A stretch of DNA of 64,000 nucleotides from Moniliophthora roreri (lineage: Eukaryota; Basidiomycota; Agaricomycetes; Agaricales; Marasmiaceae): positions 77,001 to 141,000 of the forward strand of contig LATX02000111.1 of NCBI GenBank assembly GCA_001466705.2. The letters run 5' to 3'. The notes beneath the pieces were generated by a model. That model did not search any database and was not told the origin of the DNA. It saw only the letters and a program-made list of their open reading frames with translations. The translations under genes were made by a program, and so were the position numbers. The stretch's first letter is position 1. Every line of letters starts with the position of its first letter. Below, one piece after another: positions 47,233 through 59,545 of this stretch.

Positions 47233-47579
47233 AGGGTAGGTGTATTGACATTGATAAAGATGGACTGAAGGTGCCTCGAGTAGGGGCTGCGGGCTATGGT
47301 GTCACTTTACTCTGTGACCATGGTTTAAACACCTTCTCACCTGTAAGATTGAGCTTTTTGGGGAAGACATGGGAGATCAATATCGGAGAGCAGGTGGAAG
47401 GGCGGAGCGCGTGAGACATTAGCGACTGATTGACCGGCCCTAAAGGCCTGGTCACGGTGACTGTAGGCTCAGAACGTTTGCACACGTGGAAAATGAAAGA
47501 GCAGCATATCTAGCCATAAAAACATCCAAACATTTGTCGATTATCGAAATTAAACCGACGTCTACTCAAGCGCAAAGCA
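47233..47579. other. Intergenic between F-box gene and COG3 gene
   Basis: About 350 bp holding the promoter of the F-box gene and the 3' end of the COG3 gene, which point the same way. No clear TATA box. Confidence 0.4.
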
Positions 47580-50132
47580 CTACACTCCCTTCAACCAGAC
47601 CCTCAGTTCAACCTCATCCATCACCTTCCCCTCACCCTTCTCCCCGCTCATCACGACGTGCCTAAAAACCGCATACTCATCTGTTACTCTCTCCGTCGTA
47701 TGTTTAACCAACACACCCGCTTCTTGCTCTCCAACATACACCTTGATCTTTTTCACCGTATCTTCGTATAGTTGCTTGAAAGCCGCGTCTGTGTCAGGTA
47801 TCGAGGCCGGGGCCGCTCCAGGTGTCGGAGAATTGACAGAGGTAATGAACGCCCGTAAAGGTACACAAACCTCGTCAACAGCAGCAGAGATAACGTTCTC
47901 ACATGCTTGTCGCAAGGACTGGTGTATCGTCTATCCAAAGAAGCACGTATCAGTACCAGTCAGTGTTTTCATGAACTTGCATCGAGTACTCACCCGCTTT
48001 GCACCATCAACATTCCTGACACCCCTTCCAGACCCATCGTCTACCACTCCAAACGACACAAGCATGCTGCCTCCCACTCCAAGAAGCGAAGTAAGTGCAC
48101 CGCCTGCACCGCCAGTACCCCAAACCGATCCAGATCTCTCCCTGGACATCGACGTGGAAGCCGGTGCCGGCTCAGGCTCAGATAATCCAAATCGATCCGG
48201 AACTTCTCTCAACACCAATAGCTGGCGGACAAGGAAGAGGTATCCTTCCAATTTGCTTTTACTCTCCACAGCGAGTGCATCTGAAGCAGACTGCAATGAC
48301 GCATTACATAGCGAGATGGCTTCTTCAGCAATGTCTTGGAATATCGCTGGCTGTAAGTAGACAAGTTGGTTACTAGTTCAAAGAAAGAAACGCGCACGTA
48401 CATTGACGAAATCAGCCAACTGCTCCAACACCCAGATACACTTCTTTACTGTCTGATACCCTTCCGTGTTCAAGTCAAAGTCGCCTTTTTCCTTTGATGG
48501 CATGTAATGCCTGATATCGCTTTGCACGACTGCTTGGGCTTTGAAGAATAGCCTCGTTTGGGCATCTTGGAGGATAGGTTGGAGGAGGGTGGACGTGTGT
48601 AGTTTTGATTCGGAGGCGTTTTGGGTCTCTTCGTCTTCCTCGTCATGTACTTCGACCATTAACGCTTGTAATACCGTGCAAACTTCGCAGAGCGCAGTAA
48701 GTCTTGGCTCATGAAGAATTCGAGGTCGAAGATCGTCGTAAAGGTAGTCGCAAAGTGTTTCAAGGTATTGGCTAGAATGAGCTCGCGTTAGTAGCAGTAG
48801 GGAAGAAAAGAGAAGTGACACAGACGCACTAAAATTGGTCCTCGCCGGTATCAAAGAACTGCTTGAACACCTCGTACTCATCGTTACATAGCTGTTTGAG
48901 GTAGGTGCATCCTGCACGGGTCTACATCTCTCAGTACAACCATGGAATAATCGGGCTATGGCACCTACCAGCTCAACAACGTCCATATTCCCTGCACTAC
49001 CCAACTCCACACCCCTTGTCAACTCCCTAACCTGCTCCCTTACCACAGGCCCCACCAACGCCTTCCTCGTCGACAGATACGCGGCATGACATTCTGCCAG
49101 CAAAGCACCAAGCGTATCGGGGTGATTTGTCGCCCTAAGCTCCAGCTCATGCAAGAGGGGCGGCAGTGACAACACATGGCCCTGTCCAGACGTCGGACTC
49201 GACAGCGCCAGGGAAAGAAAACGTGTGTATAGCAAGTGATGTGTCGTCTCTAGCGTTTTTTCACCGGAACCCAGCCGCTTCATGACATCTCCCGCCAACG
49301 CTCTCAATGAACCCACAAAATACATTTTTATGAGCGTCATTGCCCTCGTTAAGCACTGATTGAACCGTAAAAGGTACAATTCAGCTTCACGGAACTGTCT
49401 GTGAGCTTTGAGGTAGTCGATGCAAATGTCTACACGTTCGACCATGTATAAAAAGTCGGATTGAAGGACGAGCGTTTCCCCTGGGTGGTTGAGCATCCTA
49501 GTCGCACTTTCCAGTTCGTTAAAGTATTCCAACCTCGAAGCCAATTCCTCTTCGAGACGGAGAATGCTATCCCGTTCCTCTAAAACACGTTCACAGCTCT
49601 CTTTCAAACTCTTCCCACTCTCTTCAACGCCTTTCCAGCCTTCAAACATTCCATCGACTTGATTTTCGACTAGTTCGATTTGAGAAAGCAGGTAGTCGCA
49701 CGTATCGAGATGACTTGTGAGCATGGATACGTGTGCACGAAAATGGGCATCTTGGCTATGCGAAACGCTCCGTTCGATGAGGGTGTACCAGTCGTAGAAT
49801 TGCTGGGGGGTTAAGATGGGATGTTTGGGTAGCAAACCCGCCTGCTGCTGGCGTAATCCCAATCTTGGAGTACCTGGTCTAGATCCCACGAGTTTTGGCG
49901 TCGAAGATCGAGATGTTGAAAGTCCTTCACTGTCGGAGAATCGTAATGGTAAAGGTGGATGTTCAGTTGCCCGTTTGATCCTGTTTATGCTGGATAATTG
50001 GATATCGTCAAGAGGTGCCTTGGATTCCCATTCTTCGACGGATAAGACCGGTGCTGGCGGCTTTTGTTTGGGAGGAGCACTGAGTGTGGTGGGAGTTGCG
50101 GTTCGACGTGGCGGGATCATTTGATTGTGCAC
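47580..50132 (-). CDS. COG3: Conserved oligomeric Golgi complex subunit 3 (COG3/Sec34)
   Basis: COG3 is a lobe A subunit of the COG tether, which captures retrograde vesicles at the Golgi. I read five exons on the minus strand: 48969-50132, 48830-48921, 48402-48771, 47994-48350, 47580-47930, with introns of 47-63 bp and GT-AG ends, giving 777 residues in one frame. Sec34 signatures: a coiled-coil region (CDYLLSQIELVENQVDGMFE, VLEERDSILRLEEELASRL), RMLNHPGETLVLQSDF, YLKAHRQFREAELYLLRF, and across introns 1-2 AGCTYLKQLCNDEYEVFKQF then YQYLETLCDYLYDDLRP. Reading straight through the introns stays open by chance in places, but only splicing restores the conserved sequence. The length is normal for fungi. 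Start at MHNQM; MIPPR four codons later is an alternative. Confidence 0.93.
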
Positions 50133-50655
50133 GGACCAGCGTAGCTTCCTTCAACTCGTTCCTTCCTTCATCTCTTCGGGCTAATGCAACTCTTTGTCGC
50201 ATGCAGACTATCGGCCATAACAAGTTTCTCGTTAATAGGGTCTTCCTGTAACTATCGCTATGATTTCGTGCGGATTTTCTTTGTGCTCTCGGCTATTCCG
50301 CAGACGCTGAGAATCTGATAGATGCAAACCGATTCACTTTGAAGCAGGCCCGAAATGCAGGAGTGCACTACAAGTTTGCACCACGAGCTTTTCTGATTTG
50401 TACTCGTCGCATCTGGACTCCATGCTAGCTATAGATTATTAGTTGGAGTTGCTGTGATACTCGTTCCGTCATTGGGACGAATCACTATGGCCGCCGGCCC
50501 AATTAGGTCTAGAGATGGACGTGGTGCCACAACCAAGCGTCTGTATCATGTCTATGGAGTCAAAGATGAAGTTGGAGCCCGTAATGTATCTTTTGTTGAC
50601 AAGAAAGTGACGCAGGCAAAGCGCAAAGCTATAATACAGGGGTAGTCCGAACCTC
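50133..50655. other. Intergenic, COG3 promoter region
   Basis: No gene recognised; open frames here are short. It probably holds the COG3 promoter and the 3' flank of the broken F-box paralogue. Both point to the minus strand. Confidence 0.4.
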
Positions 50656-51645
50656 TTAAATAAACATGACTTGCGCGTCCAAACCATCTCGAAGAACATT
50701 AATGCGCTGCCGAACCAACTTCTCCGACCCGGATGCTTCCCAAAAGATCAACCGAAGAACTGCTAATCTTTGCCTTAGTCCATGTGCTGCAAGTCGCCGT
50801 GATTCGAGCATGCTAATCACATCTCCGATTCGACCTTTCACCTGAGTTATAAAATGTAGACTGAGGTCCATCAGGTTGGGCAGAAGGAAATCTTCGGCCA
50901 ACTCTGGTCCAGCAGTCATCCGGTGCAAGAAGCCGTCCATGCTCTCCGGGTCCCACTCCTGAAAGAGTCCGCCTTCAAGCTTGAGCTGCGTTATTGTCGG
51001 CAACAGGGCCAATGTAGCCACGACTTCTTCATGCGAGAAAGTACTACTGGACAGGAGAAGGTGTGTAATAGCAGGTCGAGAACGAGATATGAACCGGCGA
51101 AGTTGGGGATGATCGCAGTATAAGCTATCCACAACCTGGAGGATGGTAAGCGAGGGCAGAGTCAGGTGCTGGAATATGTCACCCCTGCATGATCCCAGCT
51201 CTACTTGGAAGCTTTCCATCTACGAGGTTACGGGGAGATTTGACTCCCGCCCGAACGAACACCAGTTGCCCGTGAGCTCTACGCTGGATAGGTTAGGAGA
51301 GTGCTGGAGAATGTGTAAAAGGCCTTCGATGTGGTAACATTCCATTGTAAGCTTGGTCAATGTATTCAAGTCCATCAATCTGAAGTACCCATAATCCACA
51401 TTGCGAAGGTGCATGTGAGAGAGCCGCGGTGCCGAACATGCGAAAGTTGTAGCTTTGCATCGCCCCCAATCATTCTGTCGGAAGGACATGTCCAATCTCT
51501 CTAGGATGGAAAAGTCCATCTCATAATCTGCGAGTCGTTCCTCGTCGTAAGGATGCAACGACAGGTCCGCGACTTTCCATCGAATACTATTCACCAGTAC
51601 CTCGTTCAACACTTCTGCATGGAGGCACCTTTGCCTCCCACGCAT
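50656..51645 (-). pseudogene. Truncated F-box protein paralogue
   Basis: Closely matches residues from about 190 to the end of the F-box protein at 45652-47232: VLNEVLVNSIRWKVADLSLH, APRLSHMHLRNVDYGYFRLM, LLHILQHSPNLSSVELTGNW, LPTITQLKLEGGLFQEWD, SMLESRRLAAHGLRQRLAVL. The N-terminal coiled coil and the F-box itself are missing. One in-frame TAG (51220-51222) interrupts the remainder, at a place where the intact gene reads SRVKSFEVEL. The break on the right, near 51622, coincides with a 55-bp sequence also present inverted at 45127-45180. Confidence 0.8.
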
Positions 51646-52920
51646 CAGGACAAATAAGACGACATGTTAGGAATTATTTCAGGGAAAACTCGATGAGTCG
51701 TGAGCTCGGCCGGCGGAACCGTGCCGTATAAACGGCGATGACGTCCTCTTCCACAGACCGCGCAGCGGTCTTCAGCAGGGGTAGATTAGAGGTTCGTGGT
51801 TAGCGGTTAGGTGGTTAGGGGTTAGGCAGATAGGGTCTGGGGATGGATATGTACAAAAAACGCGAAGGAGTACTTACAGACGCGTAAAATATTACGTGCA
51901 CGTGAAGAAAACAGTGACATCATAACGGCGATCTCGCCGTTGTCTCTTATCTTTTCACGACTCATCAAGCTTACTCTCGCGCACGAGCAGCCGCGACTGC
52001 TATCAGGCTCCCACTGGGGGTCCGTGGAACTATTACCACGGTTCATCACTCCTTCACCACCTACAAGTTCGAAATCCACGATAGTCATTCGGCAACACCA
52101 CTTCATGGCCCGTTAGCACGTGTTCCGCAATTTGAATTCAAGTCTGATTTCGGTCACAGGCTCTCAGGCTCTTATCTCTCGGAATCGTTGTAAGTTTTAG
52201 CAATGAACCTTCGTGGTGTGTTGATCTTAATTCATAGATTTAATTATGGGAAACTTGTCCTGAATTAAGGTTCATCTTGTCTATAACGTGCGTGGAACGT
52301 AGCCGCGCTATTTGAGTTGTCTCTTTGGTCTCGATGCAAGATGCGCAATAGGGAATAATATACCCTTAGTCTAAACGTTAACAAAAGGTGGGTGAACTTC
52401 ATTCTTGCCTTGAGCTATATTTCGTAGTTGCCGCCACAAACGATGAAAGGCACTAAGTATCACTCAAAACGGGAACTGACCGGGAAGTCTTAAAAAATGG
52501 CTCGAGGGTAAACGACTATCTGCTATCGCGAGGTGGCAGGACTCGAGCTTTCAGTTATAGGGAGTGCCAAGGCTAAGTGTCAAGACCAGTAACGCAGAGC
52601 TCACTTTGGCATGGGTGTTACCGAACGACTCTCGTCTGGCACAGGGCTATGAGCATTCTCAACACGCTGGCGATAACGACAGCAGAGTCTTTGTGAACGG
52701 CAGAAGGATATGTTACGAAGGGTATGTGTCTGTGCTCAGATGAAATTGATGACCACTGACCCTCGTCTGTAGCCCAGCAATCGCTATGGGCATCCTATCT
52801 CATCACGGGCATAGAGTTGGGGTGGGAGACTACATTGTCTTCATGCGTCATACTTGACGGTTTAAATACCTCAGAATAGCGTCTACTCCCAGACACTGAT
52901 AGAGGCCGGCTCCTTTCTGA
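51646..52920. other. Intergenic, with a telomere-like patch and OMT promoter
   Basis: No gene recognised. About 51797-51840 holds degenerate TTAGG-type units (GGTTAGCGGTTAGGTGGTTA, then GGGGTTAGG). From about 52711 the sequence is partly alike to the region upstream of the second O-methyltransferase gene (59574 on), so the duplication includes promoter sequence. Confidence 0.4.
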
Positions 52921-52929
52921 TATATATAG
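52921..52929 (+). promoter_or_regulatory. TATA box of first O-methyltransferase gene
   Basis: TATATATAG, 38 bases before the ATG. The second gene has TATATAAG at the equivalent place, followed in both by a similar ACCTTCGT. The spacing implies a very short 5' leader. Confidence 0.55.
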
Positions 52930-52958
52930 CACCTTCGTTATATGTATCCAATACAACC

Positions 52959-54777
52959 ATGGCTGCAAATACCGCCGTCACCACAAACGACCACCTGACC
53001 TCTTTGGCAACCCTCATTTCCTCCTCCGTTCAAGAGGTTATAGCCGCCTATGCCTCTGTTGGACAAACAGTACCATCTCTCGACTCGGTAGAGCCAGGAC
53101 CTTTTGATAGCGCCGTCGAAGATGTCCCAGAACGACTTGCACGTGCAATCAGGGTAATCGAAGCTGCGTGTGCACAGTTAGTTTGTACCGTGTCGAATCC
53201 ATCTGGGTTAGTCTTTGATGTGAGTATCCCGCCCACTGAACATACAATAAACTGAATTTGAGAGTAGAAAGCCATTGCACAGCCCGAACTTTCGTGTCTC
53301 GTCATTGTCACTAACACTCGAATTGCTGATCTTCTTGCTGATAAGCCAGAGGGTATGCATGTCAAGCAACTGGCAGAGACATCTGGGTTCAAGGACTCAG
53401 ACAAATTGGGAAGAGTGATGAGATTGCTGGCTGCCAAGCATGTCTTCCGTGAAGGTACGTTCATGTATTCTCTCAATCATATGAACTCACTGTCTAATGT
53501 GATGAACTCATAGTGAAGCCAGATGTATATGCCAATAATCGGTTGAGTGTCAAGCTAATCTCGAAGAATCCAATGTTCGACTTGGCCAGTATGTAGTAAG
53601 TCTTCCTCCCTGCCGTTTCCATTTTCAGGTTCCTAACATGCAGTAGCACGGATGAGCTTCGCCTTGCAGCTGCTCATGCATATGAAACATTCTCGACCAA
53701 GCCAAATTTCCCGGATAAAACAGCCTTCCAACGGCTAACAGGACACAAGATCTTTGATTGGTACAATCTTCCTGAAAATAAGGAGAAAGCAGAGGTAAGA
53801 GTCGATACCCAAACTGGCAGCAACTCCAGACTGATAATTTAAATAGCGATTCAACCGTGCCATGGTTGCTGCGACCAAAATGCATGGTAGTTTTCTCTCT
53901 AAAGTGTATCCATGGATGGAACATCCCTCGGAATGTACAGTGTGTGATGTAGGGGGTGGAAACGGCCACAATATGATGGACCTGTTGAAGAAGCACCCGA
54001 ATCTGAAGGCTGTACTTCAAGATCAGCCTGAAGTGATTGAGCAGGCAAAACAGGTGTGACACTGGGCCTTCGGCAGGCTTTGTACAACTGACCACGAGTT
54101 ACACGCCAGTACTGGACCAAAGAGTATCCCCAAGCTATCGAGGAGAAGAGGGTGCAGTTTGTGCCATTCAATTTTTTCACGGACCAAGCTGTCGAAGGAT
54201 GCGATGTTTATTATGTAAGTGTCAATACTCACATCTGTACTGCCGAGTTCTAACCATTCGATAGGTTAAATACGTCTTGTATGTCTCCAACTTAATTTGC
54301 CGCTGTGCACACCTTCTGACCACGATCCACCAAGACACAACTGGCCTAATGATCGATGTCTCACAATACTTCGAAACATAAGGAAGGCTATGAAACCTGA
54401 GGCCCAACTTGTCATACGTAGGTGTAGAGTCCAATATGTGCTGCTTGAGGGCTGAATACCTGTTACTTAGATGAATTGGCAATACCTAGCCCCGCCCGTT
54501 ACGATCAGTGTCCAGAGGATCGTGCTCCCGAACCTCTCCTGCCCAGTTGGGGAGTGTCAACGGCTAGAGCATACAATATAGACTTCACCATGATGACGAG
54601 TTTTGGCGCCAAGGAGCGAACCCTGGAGGAAATGATCTCACTTTGGTATGGTCATTCTCCCGTTGCTGCAAAAGCCACGCCACTCATGTGAAGAACGATA
54701 GCGAAATGTGTGGTTTGCAATTCAGGCAGTTGTACCCAGCTGGGAAGATGGATTTGATGGTGTTCATCCCGGTGTGA
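52959..54777 (+). CDS. Family-2 O-methyltransferase, copy 1
   Basis: SAM-dependent enzyme expected to methylate hydroxyls of small aromatic or polyketide-type molecules; substrate unknown. Ten exons: 52959-53219, 53268-53454, 53514-53595, 53644-53794, 53847-54053, 54110-54214, 54265-54278 (14 nt), 54335-54417, 54471-54645, 54702-54777; 446 residues in one frame. N-terminal dimerisation and winged-helix part (LADKPEGMHVKQLAETSGF), SAM-binding motif CDVGGGNGHNMMDLLKKHP, then VKYVLHNWPNDRC, where family members have HDW: the Asp next to the catalytic His is Asn here (GAC to AAC). C-terminus PSPARYDQCPEDRAPEP, YNIDFTMMTSFGAKERTLEE. The last intron acceptor is less certain. The start follows a TATA box closely and matches copy 2. 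Confidence 0.85.
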
Positions 54778-56420
54778 GGTTTCCAGGCCCCGGAGTTCCT
54801 TCGGTCACCGGATTGTAATAGTATTCGCCAACAATTTGTTTGGTAAAGATTAATGAGAACAGACGGGCTTGGAATGATACGACTTCGTCGACACAGCCTA
54901 CTAAGACAACCTGTGATGTATGCTAACAAATTGGTACACCAGGCCTTGATATGTTGCTCCCCGTTTGTAACAGCCGTGTTACGCGCAGTCTAAGGAGGCA
55001 TTATGAGCTGATTTAACATCGTTCAGGCAATGAAATGCACGACATAGCCCTAATCTCCACCTTTAGTGACTGTCATGAACTAGTAACGATAGCGGAAAGA
55101 ACAGTGTGCTCGAAAGACACGATATTGACCTTCTCCTAGGCATAGCATAAAATCGTGTAAGCCTACGGTGACGGGTCAGCGCCCATGCCAGGGGCATAGA
55201 GTTCACCGCGGCATATTTCGATATTCTTCTTTGTGTCCTGCGAGATGGAGGGATCCCGGAAGCCTCAGAAGCTGGCAATGGTCAGGTCTTTTGAGTTTAA
55301 GGAAACATCTATGCCCTAGCTGTTTAATGCAATCAGCAATCATGAAGAAAGCTGCAAGAATTATGCAACACACATCCACGACAGAGGAATAATCGCTTTT
55401 CGCATATTAGGTTACCCCGCCAGCGTGCCCCACAATTCTTTGTTCAATACCTTTTCATATTTTCGCCAGTCGTATCCTCCTTTCCTTCCAACGGGTGACC
55501 AATCTCTGTACGAATACGAGAACTGAGGACATCGATGACGATCAGTGGCTTAAAATGCAATATGATGTTAGAGAGATGCGGACAGCTTTGGAAACTTGGC
55601 ACTCCAATCGTGTTCACTCCGCAGGAATTTTCGACGATCGATGCGATAGCCGTAACTGACGAAGATGAACAACGTGGAGCATGGAGCCGGTCCGTAATCA
55701 TTCGCTTTCTGAACTTTGAAGTGGCCTGTTGCAAGCATAAAGATGTTCTTCACGAACCAATCCCGGGACCCGAGGCGAAATCGGATACAGAAGCGTTGAA
55801 ATGGCGGGTGAAGGACGACATTATAAAGAGGATGCATTATTTCGACGACTGAGTGCACGTAGTATTTGTCTAACCTGATCACGATCCTTCTGTGCATATT
55901 GACTTCAATATGATGAGGCAGTTAAGATCGTCGATACTCACTTTACTATGATGATTATACAAGAATTGGGAGGTTGAGCGAAAATGGCGGGTAAGTAGTC
56001 GATATACACACTTCTTACACGGTTTAAGCCTCGTTGCGACGGTCCGGTGCCTCAAATGCATCGTGTATCGGATATGTTACGAGTCCTCGCATGCTTACTC
56101 GACGTTTAAGATCAGAGATGCATCATCTATGATAGGTCGATCCATCCCTCTACGACCCCAAGGATCGTGAATGACGAAGATTTCCGGTTATGTACAACCA
56201 GGAGGGCTTTCGGGTTTTGGATGTGATTCAGAGCTTGACTGAAAGCAGGTGGGCAGTCCTGCCATGTTCGTATTGCACTGTCTGCTGTAACATGATCTAA
56301 GAGTCTGGTTTCCGCATATGTAATGTAAAAGTGAGCGAGGTATGAATGGGTGAAATCTAAGGAGTTGATCATTAGACTCTGCTACTCGACGAGAGGAAAG
56401 AGAAACGTACCCAAAATGCT
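54778..56420. other. Intergenic between OMT copy 1 and the YPI1-like gene
   Basis: The first ~130 bp resemble the 3' flank of OMT copy 2. A plus-strand frame at 55535-55852 (105 codons, ends KWRVKDDIIKRMHYFDD) has protein-like composition, but no domain is recognised and its start is uncertain, so I leave it unannotated. The rest is closed. Confidence 0.35.
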
Positions 56421-56981
56421 TCATGCTTTATACTTGCCCTTGGAATTTTTCGGTGCGATCTCATACGCATTCCTTCCGTCTGAATCCTCACTCTCTAACT
56501 GCGTAACTCCACCGCCGTCTGCCTGCCTCTGTAGTCGTTCACCTCCACTTCCGGAAGACCTCCTAGCTCGATGCTGATGATTATGTCCATGCCCTCCACA
56601 CGACGAATCTGAATCCGAGTCCGAATCTTCCTCGCTCGATGACTCGTCGAACCGGCGTGGTTTATGGTAAATGCAACAGACTGAAAACAAAGATCAGACA
56701 AAATATCGAATGAAAAATGAAACTGGTGCACTCTTTGAAGACTTCCTCCCGCATCCCTCATTATCGACAACATCATCACTCCATACAACTCTCTGACGAG
56801 ATTTCTTGGTTGCCCCACGGAGCTTCAGGGTGCCGACAGTTCCGCTGCTGCCGGGACCTGCTTCGGAATCATCATCGCCGCCGTATTCTTGAGGAGTACT
56901 AGTGATAGTTAGAGTTCGGGAGCCATCACTAGGTGCTGATGTCCCCGATCTGTGTTGAGTATGAGTAGAGCGGTATGCCAT
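56421..56981 (-). CDS. YPI1: Protein phosphatase 1 inhibitor, YPI1 / Inhibitor-3 (PPP1R11) family
   Basis: Small disordered protein that binds and inhibits type 1 phosphatase (Glc7/PP1) in the nucleus and helps its assembly. Exon 1 56732-56981 and exon 2 56421-56680, intron 56681-56731; 169 residues. The family core is clear: TLKLRG, then RQRVVWSDDVVDNEGCGRKS with the VxW PP1-docking motif, and, only after splicing, KSSKICCIYHKPRRFDESSS with the conserved Cys-Cys/His. An acidic Ser/Asp run and a His/Gly-rich patch (CGGHGHNHQHRARR) follow. The start MAYRSTHTQ (56981) was preferred over an in-frame upstream ATG because the region before it lacks conservation. It lies between the two O-methyltransferase copies, with no functional link apparent. 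Confidence 0.9.
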
Positions 56982-58158
56982 GGTAAGGGAGATGGACGTT
57001 GTGGACACGTTTTTCAAGAACCGATTTGGGCGCGGCCGGGTAATGACGGTAATGACGAAGGCGGTGCAACTCACGTTCTGCCTTACTCACTCTTATCTCT
57101 GCGAGTCTCTATACATCCTACCTCCCCAGTTACCCCTCGTTAATACGTACTCTGTATGGCTCCAAACTTCATGCACTTAGCCTCAGTAACTGAATAAAGG
57201 TCTGCTTCCAACCTCCATGATATCAGAAACTGAAGCTTGATTTTTTCAGCTCTCGATAATTTTCACGAGTACATCACTGTCATATCAGATCATTTGGCTG
57301 GCCTCACTACTGTTCTGGTTTTTCTCTCAATGTCTTCATGAGCGTCGTTCAATCCATTCCTGTTTTTGGCAGAGTCATCACTATGCCGTCTGCCGTGGCA
57401 TGTGATTGCTGTCGGAGCATACGACCTTGTAGGCAGATGCTATTCACGACGCAAGGAACATTCCGAAACATTGAGCTGACGTCAACTTGATTGTAGCAAA
57501 CACAAGGGTGGTAGTAGCGAAGACTGAAGCCGATAATGACACCGCAGACTATCTCTTGGAGAAGTACCGCAACCCTAAGTCGTGGACTCCGGAAGTCGGG
57601 GAAAATACACCGTGCGTCGGGCATGTTCGGTATGCTGGAATAGCCGTGGGGACGGAGTCATGATAGCTGCGATGTAATCTGCGTTCGTTCCAGATGCACA
57701 TTCTGACTCCCTCACCGAGAACTACACACGCTTCCAAGAGGTAACAGATATACGTCTGCAAGTCCCGCTGGCTGATCTCCCAAGCTGCCGGGATTGTCAG
57801 ATAATCCGCCAGTCCTGTGGATGCATTACGGTCCCTTGAGCCAGGACAGAGGTGCGCAAACATTATGAGTTCGGATTTATCCGAACTCGTTTATCATTTT
57901 TTCGTGTACATTGAAGGAAATTTGGGTGGCCGCCATCATGGAAATACTCCCATGAGATGAAACGTGGGCTCGGCATGACGCGTAACTGTTCTTCATTGCT
58001 CAAGTGTCCTTTGCTTGTCCATTCTCTACTGGTATCAGGGTAAGTTGACTGTCTCTTATTGAACTGAAGCCTTTCATTATTTTTACATCAGAACTGTGCA
58101 ATACTGATTGATTGAATTCTTGGGAGAAGGTTCGGCAAACCTTCCCACGTGTCCAAAT

Positions 58159-58182
58159 GGTGCCTCGCCTTCGCGAGGCACC
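58159..58182. other. Perfect hairpin, 10-bp stem, 4-nt loop
   Basis: GGTGCCTCGC and GCGAGGCACC enclose CTTC. Strong, GC-rich and perfect; it is not followed by a T-run and not near a recognised gene end. Confidence 0.6.
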
Positions 58183-59446
58183 GTCAAGTTTGTGTGTACG
58201 CAGATTTCGAACTCGTTCTTGTCAGGGGATTACGCTGATCCACTTCCCGACAAGTTCAAGTAACCGCCCGGTATTGAATATCTGATGATACCCGTTACTA
58301 CTTTGTGCACTTAGCGGATAGTTCTGTTCGTGTTGTGACACATGAGGACGCAAGAACAGCTACGGGGATACACCAAAATGGACTAGTCCCATAAGCCTTA
58401 TCGAGCCCGGAACAGGGGTCATCGCAGCCGAAGAAATTCACCTCAACGGGAACGATACCATTACAAGTGTCAATTGCCAAGTGGACATTTTCAGTGCTGT
58501 TGGAAGTCACGGGCGAACAAATGGGCCAGGAAAAATAACTTTCAAGAAAGTCGGCGGGTCGCAATTTACTCACCAGCTTTGCTAGTCTTCATCGTGACTC
58601 CGACCCTATTACGTTACAGAATGCGCGTTACATTATTGCATTTCATGAAAAGGATCATGTCAGCATAATTGCACTATCCGCTGAGGTACATGCTCAGTTG
58701 GTTATGGAGGATTGAATGGGCCGCCCATTTCCTCGACTGCGATGTGACAAATTGGGGTCGTAAGGATTTTTTTTTTTTACGTCCATTCAAAGTAACGACT
58801 GTCATTGACATCTATCTAGACTTAGATTCGTCATAATGCTCTTGGAGTTCCGAAACACAAACGAGTATGGGTAAGGTTTCAGAGTAAGAGAGGCGTATTC
58901 GGAATCTGAGGTATGTTTTTGACCCATTCTCACTTCTTCACTCACGTTATTTGTTCTCTAGCCCTTGTATCAGCGTGTAGCAGAGCGGCACCCTGTACTC
59001 TTGACTCTTGCCAGGACCACGGATTACGTCTATGGCCTCACCACTGACTCAGACTGATTTTCCTTCTTTTACAGGTGGGGATACACGAGGTACTGTTCAC
59101 TCCCTGCTCGGAAGCCCAGGTCAACTGACCTACGGTCAGATTATGCAGAGATGAGTTGCGCCTCTCACCCACGCAACACTAGCGGAAAAGCTCTGAGGGT
59201 CGAACGGGAACGCCAACCCGACGCCAAGGGTGAGTCGACCTAGGTTTCCAAGCGGGGCCTCAATCCTGCAAAAGGTGTCACGTTCTCCCGGCTGACGTTC
59301 CGAACATCGACCAACATCAATTTTCCACTAACCTCATCCCGCACTCACCTCAGTTTTGTGCCACCCTCATCTTGTATTCATCCCTCTTTATCCCCTTCTA
59401 TCCTTACGTATCTTGCGCCTCCCGCGCTATCCCATACAATCTCACG

Positions 59447-59545
59447 CCATCCCACACCAATTTTGTCCAAAGAAAAAGGGCATATCGATACGCTAGTGGA
59501 CTATGACTTTTCACTTTGGACAAAAATTGGGATGGTGTGGGGTGG
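59447..59545. repeat. Imperfect inverted repeat around a 40-bp spacer
   Basis: CACACCAATTTTGTCCAAAG on the left pairs with CTTTGGACAAAAATTGGGAT and GGTGTG on the right. It could be a miniature foldback element. It lies 400 bp before OMT copy 2. Confidence 0.5.

Noticed and set aside
48772..48968. Continuous reading of the COG3 frame through two introns
   Set aside because: The read-through residues are unlike COG3, while splicing at GT-AG borders restores AGCTYLKQLC...QYLETLCDYLYDDL in frame.
50454..50645. Short plus-strand frame between COG3 and the F-box relic
   Set aside because: 63 codons, no domain, no splice or promoter context.
52480..52640. Possible tRNA on the minus strand around GCTCGAGTCCTGCC
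   Set aside because: The T-loop lacks the TTCGA core and I could not pair acceptor or anticodon stems.
55535..55852. 105-codon plus-strand frame that might be a gene
   Set aside because: No recognisable domain, no clear start context, and a similarly long frame on the opposite strand.
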